DNA from: a virus
Reading direction: 5' to 3' (one strand)
Virus record (IMG/VR): IMGVR_UViG_3300032286_000276
Location: 1-21,519 of that record
Length of the DNA: 21,519 bases
Shown here: positions 14,377 to 20,795 of the stretch, one piece after another
How positions within the stretch are numbered: the stretch's first letter is position 1
Layout: each line of letters begins with the position of its first letter
Made by a program: the position numbers and the translations under genes
The notes under the pieces: generated by a model
Told to the model about the DNA's origin: nothing
Database searches by the model: none
Seen by the model: the letters and a program-made list of their open reading frames with translations, nothing else

Positions 14377-16362
14377 ATGGCACAAGAAAGCGCACTCGAC
14401 ATCCTGAAGAAATACCAGGGGCAGGCTGGAGGGCAGCAGCGCGACACAGCGACGATCAACGCACAGCTTCGCTCGCGTGCCGGATTGCCTGAGCGGTCTT
14501 CGTTCATCGGTGACGTTCTCTTGCGCCAGATGCTCGGACAGGGCGTGCTCATGGGTGCGGGCGACGAAGCGGAGGCTTATGCCAGATCCGTGGCTCGCGG
14601 GACGAAGTATGAGGACGAACTTTCTGCAATCCGGCAGCAGATGTCGGTTACTCGCGCAGAGCGTCCAATCTCCAGCACCGCAGCAGAAATCGTCGGCGGC
14701 TTCGTCCCAGCAGCGGCGCTTACCGCTGCGACGGCTGGAGCGGCTGCCCCTGTTGCGGCTGCTCGTACTGCTGGCCTTGCTTCCCAGATCGGGCGGCTTG
14801 GGGCTGCCGGTACTCTTGCAGGCACTGCACAGGGCGGGATCGAAGGTTTCGCTAAGTCTGAAGCCCCAACAGCGCAGGGGCGATTGGATAAGGCTTCAGA
14901 AGAGGCGATTCAGGGCGGCATCTTCGGCGGCGCTGTCGGCGCTGCGTTCCCTGCTGTCGCTGGCGCTGCTCGTGCGATCAGGAGAACCCCGGAGGAGTTG
15001 GCATCCGGCATCATGCAGCGCACGTTGCAGCAGGAAAGTCTAACAGCCGAAGAGTTGCTGCGTCGCTATCAGTCCCGGCAGGCGACGGGCGTGAAGCCTG
15101 AGATCCCGGCAGAAGTTCTGCCGCCCGGTAGTTCGCTGGAAGCGCAGTCCCGTCTTGTCGCGCAGGGCGCAGGCGCACAGCGTGGCGGTATTTCAGAGGC
15201 CATGCAGCAGCGCGCTGCGGGACAGCCGACGCGTCTCGCGCAAGAGTTCGAGTCGGCCATCGGCCCTCAGAAGAACGTCTTTGCGTCACTTGATGATCTC
15301 GCGATGGCGCGAGAGCAGATGGCGCGTCCTCTGTACCAGAGGGTAGATCCGGTAATCGCGCGCTCTGATGAGATTGACGATCTCATCAAGAAGGTGCCGC
15401 AAAACATTTTCAATGAGATCGAAAGTGTAGCGAGCATCACTGGCGTGAACCCGTCGAATATCGTTGCTCGTGGTGCGAACAACCAGCGCGAGATCACCCG
15501 GAACTATACTTTTGCGGAGGTGGACTCGATCCAGAAAGCTCTGGACGATGCTGCGGCTTCCGCCTACGCGAGCAACAAGGGCAACCTCGGAACCCAGCTA
15601 AAAGGGTTGCGGGATGATCTCGTATCTGCGGCTGAGAGGAAGAGCCCAGACTACAAGCAGGCTCGCGAAATCTGGGCGGGTTCGCGCGCAGCGGAGCGGC
15701 AGATAAAGGAAGGCCAGAGCATCTTCAAGATGCGGCCAGAGCAGATTGAGCGGAACGTAGCTAAGATGTCGCAGGCCGACAAGGATGCGTATCTTGTCGG
15801 GGTCTTCGATGCTTTCAGCAATGTCCTGAATGGGCGAGTTGTGGGCGAAGACGTGACGCGGGCTTTTCGCACTGGCCGCGCGAAGGAGCAGATGCAGGCT
15901 GCGATCAAAGCCGCGTGGAACGATCCAAACGAGGCAAAGAGGGTGACGGACCAGCTTTTCACGAACATCGAGCGTGAAGCGCGGATGATGTCCAGCCGGA
16001 ACAAGATCCTCGGCGGCTCGCAGACTGCTCAGACGCTGTTGCAGCAAGAAGCTAACGTCTCTGCGATGAACCCGATTGCTGCACTTGCAAGCGATCTGGC
16101 GACCGGTGGTCCTGCCCTTGGCGCTTTCGGTCGCCTCGCCCAGAACGTCGGGCAGGCGTACCAAAAGGGCGCGACGGCAGGGAAGCGAGAAGCAACAAAT
16201 GAGGCTCTTCGCCGCGTCTTGTTTGCTCAGGACGCGCCGACGTTGCAGCGTGAACTTAAAAGGATGGAAGACCTGATGAACCAGCGTGGCTATCAGGCTC
16301 CGACTGGCGCGCGTGCTTTCGTACCGGGCCTGCTTGGGGCCGACATCGCCGGAGCCTTCTAG
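14377..16362 (+). CDS. Large internal virion (ejection) protein
   Basis: A 661-residue protein and the last gene of the late block. The N-terminal part has a soluble helical start, then GDEAEAYARS (62-71) and a run of Ala/Gly-rich hydrophobic segments (about 104-130, 132-153 and 180-200), which could insert into a membrane after ejection. This order is common in prophage and podovirus ejection proteins. The remainder (210-661) is long, charged and alpha-helical, with no enzymatic motif I recognise. It probably forms part of the channel for DNA transfer across the host inner membrane. Its TAG stop lies within the CTAG that also holds the stop of the convergent integrase, so there is no room for a terminator between them. 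Confidence 0.78.
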   Translation: MAQESALDILKKYQGQAGGQQRDTATINAQLRSRAGLPERSSFIGDVLLRQMLGQGVLMGAGDEAEAYARSVARGTKYEDELSAIRQQMSVTRAERPISSTAAEIVGGFVPAAALTAATAGAAAPVAAARTAGLASQIGRLGAAGTLAGTAQGGIEGFAKSEAPTAQGRLDKASEEAIQGGIFGGAVGAAFPAVAGAARAIRRTPEELASGIMQRTLQQESLTAEELLRRYQSRQATGVKPEIPAEVLPPGSSLEAQSRLVAQGAGAQRGGISEAMQQRAAGQPTRLAQEFESAIGPQKNVFASLDDLAMAREQMARPLYQRVDPVIARSDEIDDLIKKVPQNIFNEIESVASITGVNPSNIVARGANNQREITRNYTFAEVDSIQKALDDAAASAYASNKGNLGTQLKGLRDDLVSAAERKSPDYKQAREIWAGSRAAERQIKEGQSIFKMRPEQIERNVAKMSQADKDAYLVGVFDAFSNVLNGRVVGEDVTRAFRTGRAKEQMQAAIKAAWNDPNEAKRVTDQLFTNIEREARMMSSRNKILGGSQTAQTLLQQEANVSAMNPIAALASDLATGGPALGAFGRLAQNVGQAYQKGATAGKREATNEALRRVLFAQDAPTLQRELKRMEDLMNQRGYQAPTGARAFVPGLLGADIAGAF

Positions 16363-17249
16363 GTCAGTAACCCCTCCACCGCATCCGCAAGTTCGGCATC
16401 ATCGGAGGCGAAGACGTGGGCATAGGTTCGCAGCGTCGTGGTCACATCGGAGTGGCCAAGGCGCTGCGAAACTGCTTTTACCGGCAACTTCTTTCGCAGC
16501 AAGGCTGTGGCGTGGGAGTGTCGGGCTGAATGAAGGCAGTAACCCGCACCCAGCCCGACTGCCTGCATCGCTTCAGTCACTGCGCGGGAGAGGTGCGCGA
16601 GCGATGGGCGTTCGCCGCTGCGCGAGAGGAGGAGGGGAGCGTCAGCGGTCCTTGATAGTACCCGTAACTCTTCCGCGATGCTAGGAGGCAGGCTGACGAC
16701 ACGCACGCCCGCCGCCGACTTCGGCTTGCTCTCGATCTCGCATCCGCCAATCTTTACGATTGCCTTGGTGACGAAGAGCTTCCCCGCGATCAGATCCAGA
16801 TCCCGCCCTCGTAAGGCCAGCAACTCGCCGCGTCTTAGACCCGTAGCGAGCGCGAGGCGGATCGCGAGCCCCACCATAGGCTTGTCAGCGACGTAAGCGA
16901 GAAGCCGACGCATCTGTTCTTCGTCCAACGCCTTGCGTTCTGCTGCCGCCTTGCGGGGCTGCGTCACCTTGGACATGGGAGAAGTGGGCGACATCCCCTG
17001 TTCAACGGCCCACTTGAAGAAGCCGCAAAGCACCTGATGAGCCGTTCGCACGGTTGAGGCAGAGCAGGTTCGCAGGCGCTCGATGTACCACAGGGTGACG
17101 GCCTGCGGCGTGATCTCGGCCACGTCTTTCGCGCCGTGGAGCCGCAGGAAGTCGGCGCAGAACTCGCTGTAATTCTGCGCAGTTTTCGGCCCGATGAGCC
17201 CAAGGCCACGCCGCTCGGTCAGCCACTGGTTAAAGGCGCTTCTCAACAT
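16359..17249 (-). CDS. int: Tyrosine recombinase (phage integrase)
   Basis: A 296-residue site-specific recombinase that would integrate and excise the phage at attP/attB. The core-binding SAM-like domain covers about residues 1-95. The catalytic domain has Arg139 (in TGLRRGEL), Lys177 (in PKSAAGVR), His240-x-x-Arg243 (in LHSARHSHAT), His266 (in RLGHSD) and the nucleophile Tyr276 (in LRTYAHV), so all expected catalytic residues are present. There is no N-terminal arm-binding domain of obvious size, as the protein is shorter than lambda Int. It is the only gene on the - strand. It converges on the ejection gene with a four-base overlap and diverges from the early operon across 82 bases. Presence of an intact integrase indicates a temperate lifestyle. 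Confidence 0.95.
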   Translation of the reverse strand: MLRSAFNQWLTERRGLGLIGPKTAQNYSEFCADFLRLHGAKDVAEITPQAVTLWYIERLRTCSASTVRTAHQVLCGFFKWAVEQGMSPTSPMSKVTQPRKAAAERKALDEEQMRRLLAYVADKPMVGLAIRLALATGLRRGELLALRGRDLDLIAGKLFVTKAIVKIGGCEIESKPKSAAGVRVVSLPPSIAEELRVLSRTADAPLLLSRSGERPSLAHLSRAVTEAMQAVGLGAGYCLHSARHSHATALLRKKLPVKAVSQRLGHSDVTTTLRTYAHVFASDDAELADAVEGLLT

Positions 17250-17265
17250 TTTTCACCGCTCACTC

Positions 17266-17313
17266 AAATTGACACTTGACGCTAATTAAATTGATCGCTT
17301 AGGATCGTCAAGT
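17266..17313. promoter_or_regulatory. Candidate operator/arm-site cluster between integrase and early genes
   Basis: Two overlapping patterns: AAATTGA repeated directly at 17266-17272 and 17288-17294 (22 bases apart), and a perfect eight-base inverted repeat, ACTTGACG at 17274-17281 and CGTCAAGT at 17306-17313, with 24 bases between. The arms cover the proposed -35 box and the start region of the rightward promoter, so a repressor, excisionase or integrase could bind there. The identity of the binder is not known. Confidence 0.5.
17276..17305 (+). promoter_or_regulatory. Candidate rightward sigma70-type promoter for the early operon
   Basis: TTGACG (17276-17281) and TAGGAT (17300-17305) are 18 bases apart. 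They lie upstream of a strong AGGAGG (17321-17326) and the first early gene. A perfect -35 consensus TTGACA also occurs at 17269-17274, but without a good -10 at the right distance. Confidence 0.5.
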
Positions 17314-17331
17314 CGGAAAGAGGAGGCCGCT

Positions 17332-17526
17332 GTGGTTAACGTGATCCAGAATGACGACGGAACCTATACCGTGAAGTACGCAGGAATGGAGGTGGGCTAC
17401 ATCTCGAAGGTATCCCGCTACAAGAGCCAGGAGCGATTGTTTCGCGGTGTGTCTGTGCTAGGCCACATCGTCTATGGTCGCTCGCTGCAATCCGTGAGGA
17501 ATGAACTCGTGGCGCACGTTTACTAG
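17332..17526 (+). CDS. Small hypothetical early protein
   Basis: A 64-residue protein with a GTG start five bases after a strong AGGAGG. It is the first gene rightward of the integrase and of the candidate promoter. It appears to be a small alpha/beta protein: strands with VNVIQNDDGTYTVKYAGMEV are followed by a basic stretch (KVSRYKSQERL) and a C-terminal helix. First genes next to integrases are sometimes excisionases or regulators, but the beta-rich start does not match a winged helix or helix-turn-helix that I can recognise, so no function is assigned. Confidence 0.65.
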   Translation: MVNVIQNDDGTYTVKYAGMEVGYISKVSRYKSQERLFRGVSVLGHIVYGRSLQSVRNELVAHVY

Positions 17527-17534
17527 GAGGTCGT

Positions 17535-17804
17535 ATGCAAAACATGGTGGAACTGTTGGATGCGCGTGAGAAGACGCACGGCGAATACGCGAATGTCGCG
17601 CGCGTGTCGCAGATTTTGAAAAGCGACTTTCGCTATTACGGCGTGAAGTACGAAAAGTTGAGGATGGCGCAAAAAGAAGCTTTGGACATGATCGCCTCTA
17701 AAATCGCGCGCATCCTGTCAGGCGATCCAGACGAGATTGAACATTGGCGAGACATCGCCGGATACGCACAGCTTGTTGCACGTGAACTGGAGGCTGAGAA
17801 ATGA
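17535..17804 (+). CDS. DUF6378-type phage protein
   Basis: An 89-residue, all-helical protein with AGGAGG before its ATG. The pattern REKTHGEYANVARVSQ, MAQKEALDMIASKIARILSGDP and HWRDIAGYAQL matches a family frequent in phages and prophages (DUF6378), which is related in look to all-alpha NTP pyrophosphohydrolase-like helical proteins (the Glu and Asp in the central helices recall metal-binding positions). A nucleotide-pool role is therefore a possibility, but it is not established. It overlaps the following gapR-like gene by four bases (ATGA), so the two are coupled. Confidence 0.8.
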   Translation: MQNMVELLDAREKTHGEYANVARVSQILKSDFRYYGVKYEKLRMAQKEALDMIASKIARILSGDPDEIEHWRDIAGYAQLVARELEAEK

Positions 17805-18076
17805 ACAACAAACTTCAATCCATTATCGACCGCATCGAGAAGCTGGAGGACGACCGCGCGCTTCTCGCTGCTGACATCAAGGAGATCTTCACTGAGGCGA
17901 AGTCGAACGGCTTCGACGTGAAGATCATCCGCAAGGTGCTGGCTATCCGCAAGAAGGATGCTGAAGAGCGCGACATCGAGCAGACGCTGATTGATTTTTA
18001 CATGGCTTCGCTTGGGATGCTGGCGGACACGCCGCTTGGTCAGGCTGCGATCTCGCGTGCAAGGGGTGAGCAATGA
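17801..18076 (+). CDS. gapR: GapR family DNA-binding protein (DUF2312)
   Basis: A 91-residue protein that overlaps the DUF6378 gene by four bases. Residues 5-62 carry the family pattern: IIDRIEKLEDDRALLAADIKE, then EAKSNGFDVKIIRKVLAIRKKD and EER. Family members in alphaproteobacteria, such as Caulobacter GapR, are nucleoid-associated, encircle overtwisted AT-rich DNA and help replication by supporting topoisomerases. A phage copy could aid phage DNA replication or compete with the host protein. The length agrees with the family. It is coupled to the next gene, a methyltransferase, by another ATGA overlap. This gene is the best hint for an alphaproteobacterial host. Confidence 0.9.
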   Translation: MNNKLQSIIDRIEKLEDDRALLAADIKEIFTEAKSNGFDVKIIRKVLAIRKKDAEERDIEQTLIDFYMASLGMLADTPLGQAAISRARGEQ

Positions 18077-18849
18077 CAACTTGGATGAAGACGCAGACCT
18101 TCTTCAGAAGGCCGATCTACGTTGCGATGGAAGATGAGGGCGTATCCTCCAGCATCATCCATACAGGCGGGTGGGAAAGCCACATCGAGAAGTACATCAT
18201 TGAGAACATGCCAGTCGATGGCGTGTTCCTTGATGTGGGAGCGAACCTCGGCTCCTTCTCTCTTCTAGCTGCGAATAAGATGCAGGAAGATCGCAGCAGC
18301 GGGCGTGTGATCGCTGTGGAGGCTAACCCAATTGTTCTTCCCTACCTCATGGCGTCGATTGTCGAGAGCGGTCTGGAGCATCGCATCGATGTCATTCCCT
18401 ACGCCGCATCTGACAACAGCGGGCTCGTACAGATGCAGGAGAGCTTCGGTGACAATCTCGGTGGCGTGCCGATGAAAGGGTTGTGGGAAATTGCCCCAGC
18501 AAAAGGCAGAAAGGTGATTCCAACTGTGGAGCTTGATAACATCCTCGTAGATCTAACTCGACTGGATCTCGTCAAGATGGACATCGAAGGCGCGGAGCCA
18601 AAAGCCATCGAAGGAATGTCTGGCCTTCTTCATAAGTTCTCGCCCGACATCATCATGGAAATCAACGCGGATTGTCTCCGAGGTGTCTCCAATCTTTCGG
18701 TAGCTGGGATGGTCGAGCAGATGGAGTTCCACGGCTACAAACCGCACACGTTCAGATACGATGTTGAGCCTGTGACAAAGGAAGAAGTTGTCGGAATTGT
18801 GAGTTCGCACAATTACTACGACTTCTTGTTCTCGAAAAAGATGGGTTGA
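18073..18849 (+). CDS. FkbM-family SAM-dependent methyltransferase
   Basis: A 258-residue enzyme with a Rossmann-fold methyltransferase core. Motif I is FLDVGANLGSF (52-62), the acidic end of strand two is Glu83 (in VIAVEANP), and KMDIEGAE (168-175) is the signature shared by FkbM-type O-methyltransferases. These enzymes usually methylate hydroxyl groups of sugars or small molecules. In a phage, such a gene might modify surface glycans (lysogenic conversion) or phage components, but its acceptor cannot be read from the sequence. Several stretches, especially toward the 3' end, are notably A+T-richer (24 of 60 G/C at 18781-18840) than structural genes, which suggests separate acquisition. It is coupled to gapR by an ATGA overlap. 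Confidence 0.9.
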   Translation: MTTWMKTQTFFRRPIYVAMEDEGVSSSIIHTGGWESHIEKYIIENMPVDGVFLDVGANLGSFSLLAANKMQEDRSSGRVIAVEANPIVLPYLMASIVESGLEHRIDVIPYAASDNSGLVQMQESFGDNLGGVPMKGLWEIAPAKGRKVIPTVELDNILVDLTRLDLVKMDIEGAEPKAIEGMSGLLHKFSPDIIMEINADCLRGVSNLSVAGMVEQMEFHGYKPHTFRYDVEPVTKEEVVGIVSSHNYYDFLFSKKMG

Positions 18850-18862
18850 GCCCTGCGGCTTG

Positions 18863-18902
18863 CTTGGCCTAAAATGCCGGGCTTTGCTTGGCTTAGGCCA
18901 AG
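18863..18902. repeat. Ten-base inverted repeat in the gap between methyltransferase and secreted transglycosylase
   Basis: CTTGGCCTAA (18863-18872) and TTAGGCCAAG (18893-18902) are perfect inverted arms separated by 20 bases. In addition TGCTTGGCCTA (18861-18871) is repeated directly as TGCTTGGCTTA (18885-18895). No T tract follows, so it does not look like a standard terminator. It could be an operator or a messenger structure controlling the downstream gene. Confidence 0.6.
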
Positions 18903-18921
18903 GCCCACTGGAGACTTTGTA

Positions 18922-19467
18922 ATGAAGAAGATCGCTTTGGCTTTGATCCTTTCTGCTACTCCCGCAATGGCTGACCAGTCGCACGCGGATTACTGGAGGG
19001 AAGAAGCCGCGAGACAGGTTGCAAAGCCTGTCGCTTCTCAGAGGACTGTCCGGTCTTCGCCTGAGCGTGCGCACGTCAAGAAGATCGTCGCTGACGAGGC
19101 GCGCAAGCAGTTGGGAGAAAAGTGGGTGCCTGTGGCGTTGCAGATTGCCTACGTCGAGTCGCGGTTTAATCCTGCGGCTGTAGGACCAAAAACGCGGCAT
19201 GGTCGCGCGCAAGGTGTGATGCAGGTGATGCCTGGGACAGCGCGGGCCATGGGGTACGATCCTGCACGATTGAGGGATGCAAGTTACGGAGCGTCTGCTG
19301 GCGTTGCGCACATGCGGTTGTGCATCGCCAGCGGTGTGCGCACAGAACACCAGATGGCCTTGTGCCATGTGTCTGGTGTTGGCGGTTGGAAGCGGCGGCT
19401 GAGTGATAGGGACGAACGGTACAAGACCAAGTACACGGCGCTTGTAAGAAATGCGCGCGTTTATTGA
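18922..19467 (+). CDS. Secreted lytic transglycosylase (SLT/lysozyme-like)
   Basis: A 181-residue protein with start ATG at 18922, chosen because it begins a clear signal peptide (MKKIALALILSATPAMA, likely cut after Ala17) and has GGAG eight bases upstream. A longer in-frame start at 18874 lacks this fit. The mature protein has an SLT domain (about residues 60-150): VALQIAYVESRFNP with catalytic Glu79, and AQGVMQVMPGTARAMGY, the Gly-x-Met-Gln-x-Met-Pro-x-Thr-Ala signature. Two cysteines (in LCIASG and ALCHVSG) may form a disulfide, as expected for a periplasmic protein. It would cleave glycan strands with 1,6-anhydro product. Since it is not in the lysis or virion block, a role in the lysogen or in superinfection control is conceivable. 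Confidence 0.88.
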   Translation: MKKIALALILSATPAMADQSHADYWREEAARQVAKPVASQRTVRSSPERAHVKKIVADEARKQLGEKWVPVALQIAYVESRFNPAAVGPKTRHGRAQGVMQVMPGTARAMGYDPARLRDASYGASAGVAHMRLCIASGVRTEHQMALCHVSGVGGWKRRLSDRDERYKTKYTALVRNARVY

Positions 19468-19478
19468 GGGGAGAGAAG

Positions 19479-19919
19479 ATGGAAACGCAAGACTGGGCGG
19501 CTCACTATCGTGAAGTCCGCGCACGGATAAGCACGCCTGCATCTCTGGCACGCAAGCAAGCGGTTTGCCCGAGTCCGCCGAAGCCGAAGATTGAGACGAG
19601 AGATGCTGTTGCGAAACGGCGGCTTTCAGAACTGATGTATGGTCTCCCACAGTGTTCTGATGATCTGCGCTTTTCAATCCAGCAGATCCTGATCGCCTAC
19701 GATACGCCATGGCTCGGGATCGTCGGGCGCAGCCGGTTCTATTCCCGCCAGCCTCCTCGGCGTGCGGTCACATGGCTGCTGCATCTTCGTGGCTGGAGCA
19801 CGCCGCAGATAGGAAGATTTATCAGGCGCGATCACACAACAGTGGTTCATTCGTTGCAGCAAGTGAACTCCCTCAACGTCCGTCAGGTCAAGACGAGAGG
19901 CGAGGCGTTCTGGCTATGA
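19479..19919 (+). CDS. Small protein with DnaA-domain-IV-like DNA-binding C-terminus
   Basis: A 146-residue protein. The ATG at 19479 follows a GGGGAGAG ribosome binding site; an upstream TTG (19464) is less likely. Residues 1-45 are charged and probably disordered. A helical middle (46-75) leads to residues 94-128, where RRAVTWLLHLRGWSTPQIGR and the following RRDHTTVVHS reproduce the domain IV signature of the chromosomal initiator DnaA (helix-turn-helix plus Asp118-His119-Thr120-Thr121), which reads DnaA boxes. The AAA+ ATPase part is missing entirely, so it is not a complete initiator. It could bind the phage origin, recruit or block host DnaA, or be a regulator. It overlaps the next gene by four bases. 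Confidence 0.82.
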   Translation: METQDWAAHYREVRARISTPASLARKQAVCPSPPKPKIETRDAVAKRRLSELMYGLPQCSDDLRFSIQQILIAYDTPWLGIVGRSRFYSRQPPRRAVTWLLHLRGWSTPQIGRFIRRDHTTVVHSLQQVNSLNVRQVKTRGEAFWL

Positions 19920-20176
19920 TGTTCGAACGGACATGCGTGCAGTGTAGCACGAAGAAGTTCTTCTATCCGTCACAGCTTGTTGACGGGAAAGGAAACGAGA
20001 GGCGGTTTTGTAGCAAGGCGTGCGCGGATGTTGGCAAGTCAAACAGCCTGCAATTCGTGCGCTGCACCTGGTGCGGTGACAGACTGAAGCGGCGCACGAG
20101 GTTGTTTTGTTCAAGGACGTGCATGACGCAGAGCTTTCGGCTTACGGCTAAGAGAAGAGGAGTGAAGATAGGATGA
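19916..20176 (+). CDS. Small double zinc-finger protein
   Basis: An 86-residue protein starting with ATGATG over the stop of the DnaA-like gene. It has two Cys4 clusters of the same spacing style: Cys7-x2-Cys10, Cys32-x3-Cys36 and Cys50-x2-Cys53, Cys65-x3-Cys69. Each looks like a treble-clef zinc ribbon. Between and after them lie basic residues (RRTR, KRRGVK), in line with nucleic-acid binding. Similar small proteins are frequent in early regions of phages, where they act with HNH-type or replication proteins, but no HNH catalytic residues occur here. Function is not known. The following gene begins within its stop. Confidence 0.75.
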   Translation: MMFERTCVQCSTKKFFYPSQLVDGKGNERRFCSKACADVGKSNSLQFVRCTWCGDRLKRRTRLFCSRTCMTQSFRLTAKRRGVKIG

Positions 20177-20478
20177 GCGACAAAAACCCAGAAGCACTTC
20201 GGATCATCGCTAGACAAATGGACAATGCCGAAACTTTTCGGACTGATGAACTTGGCATTGAGGCTGCCTGCCTACGCGACTCAGCCGACGAGATCGAACG
20301 CTTGCGCAGGGCTCTGGCAACCTACGCTTGCCGATGTGGTGATGGCGAGTGCTACGTTGACGAGTTCGTCGCGTCCTGCGGGCGTTCTGCACGCGAAGCT
20401 CTCCGTCTCATACTAAACGTCAACAGCCTACCCTACGCGCAGGAGATCGCGGCGAAGGCTCTTGAGGAGAAAAAGTGA
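20173..20478 (+). CDS. Hypothetical early protein with cysteine-rich centre
   Basis: A 101-residue protein that overlaps the zinc-finger gene by four bases (ATGA). The first half is helical, including the phrase DSADEIERLR that is common in small phage early proteins. A cluster of Cys53, Cys55 and Cys60 (CRCGDGEC) with a fourth Cys some nine residues later might bind a metal. The C-terminus is helical. Not a recognised family. It is followed at once by the next gene, sharing its stop region. Confidence 0.68.
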   Translation: MSDKNPEALRIIARQMDNAETFRTDELGIEAACLRDSADEIERLRRALATYACRCGDGECYVDEFVASCGRSAREALRLILNVNSLPYAQEIAAKALEEKK

Positions 20479-20795
20479 TGTGCAAAGCAGACATAGGGAT
20501 TACCGGCGCCTTCATGATGCAGCTTTTTGAAGAAGCTGGGCGAAAGGTTGCGTCACCGCTGAGGCTGGAGATCAGCAGCTTCGGGGAGGAAGGGGATCAG
20601 CAATTATCCATTGGACCGCATCCCGGCTTCCATCCCAGATCCATCGTGATGAACTTCGGGACGGATGGTGGCGACGGCTACCAGTGCCACTTCGCAGAGG
20701 AAGACGTGGATACGGTGCGGCAGCTTTGCCGCGCGTTGCAGGGCTGGCTCGTATTCATAGACGCGAAGCACGCGCAGGTGGTGGAGGAGGAGTGA
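20478..20795 (+). CDS. Hypothetical early protein
   Basis: A 105-residue protein beginning at ATG 20478, one base overlapping the previous stop, with AGGAG eight bases upstream. A GTG one codon earlier (20475) is an equally possible start. It has a mixed helix/strand pattern, with a helix around FMMQLFEEAGRKV, strands near PLRLEISSFG and SIVMNFGTDG, and a terminal helix (DTVRQLCRALQGWL). I see no metal site, membrane segment or catalytic motif. Only the operon context, between cysteine-rich small proteins and a recombination nuclease, suggests an early function. Confidence 0.68.
   Translation: MCKADIGITGAFMMQLFEEAGRKVASPLRLEISSFGEEGDQQLSIGPHPGFHPRSIVMNFGTDGGDGYQCHFAEEDVDTVRQLCRALQGWLVFIDAKHAQVVEEE

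Noticed and set aside
12905-14395. A 496-codon open frame on the - strand opposite the mid-size ejection gene
   Set aside because: It mirrors a GC-rich gene that has a clear ribosome binding site and domain pattern. The antisense product is rich in Arg, Leu and Ser without domains, as expected for a shadow frame.
9970-16362. A defence or anti-defence island within the late block
   Set aside because: Apart from the PP-loop gene, all members look like virion components by composition and order, so the claim would not be supported.
17250-17331. attP core site
   Set aside because: An attachment site is expected near the integrase, and this is the only non-coding stretch beside it. But no tRNA-like 3' end or duplicated core is visible, and both attachment-site halves cannot be compared in one window.
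18874-18921. Longer start for the secreted transglycosylase
   Set aside because: It would place 16 residues before a perfect signal peptide, and it lies inside the inverted repeat without a ribosome binding site.
18553-19710. A 385-codon open frame on the - strand across three early genes
   Set aside because: It spans several well-supported + strand genes and their gap, and gives a low-complexity Arg/Ser/His-rich product.
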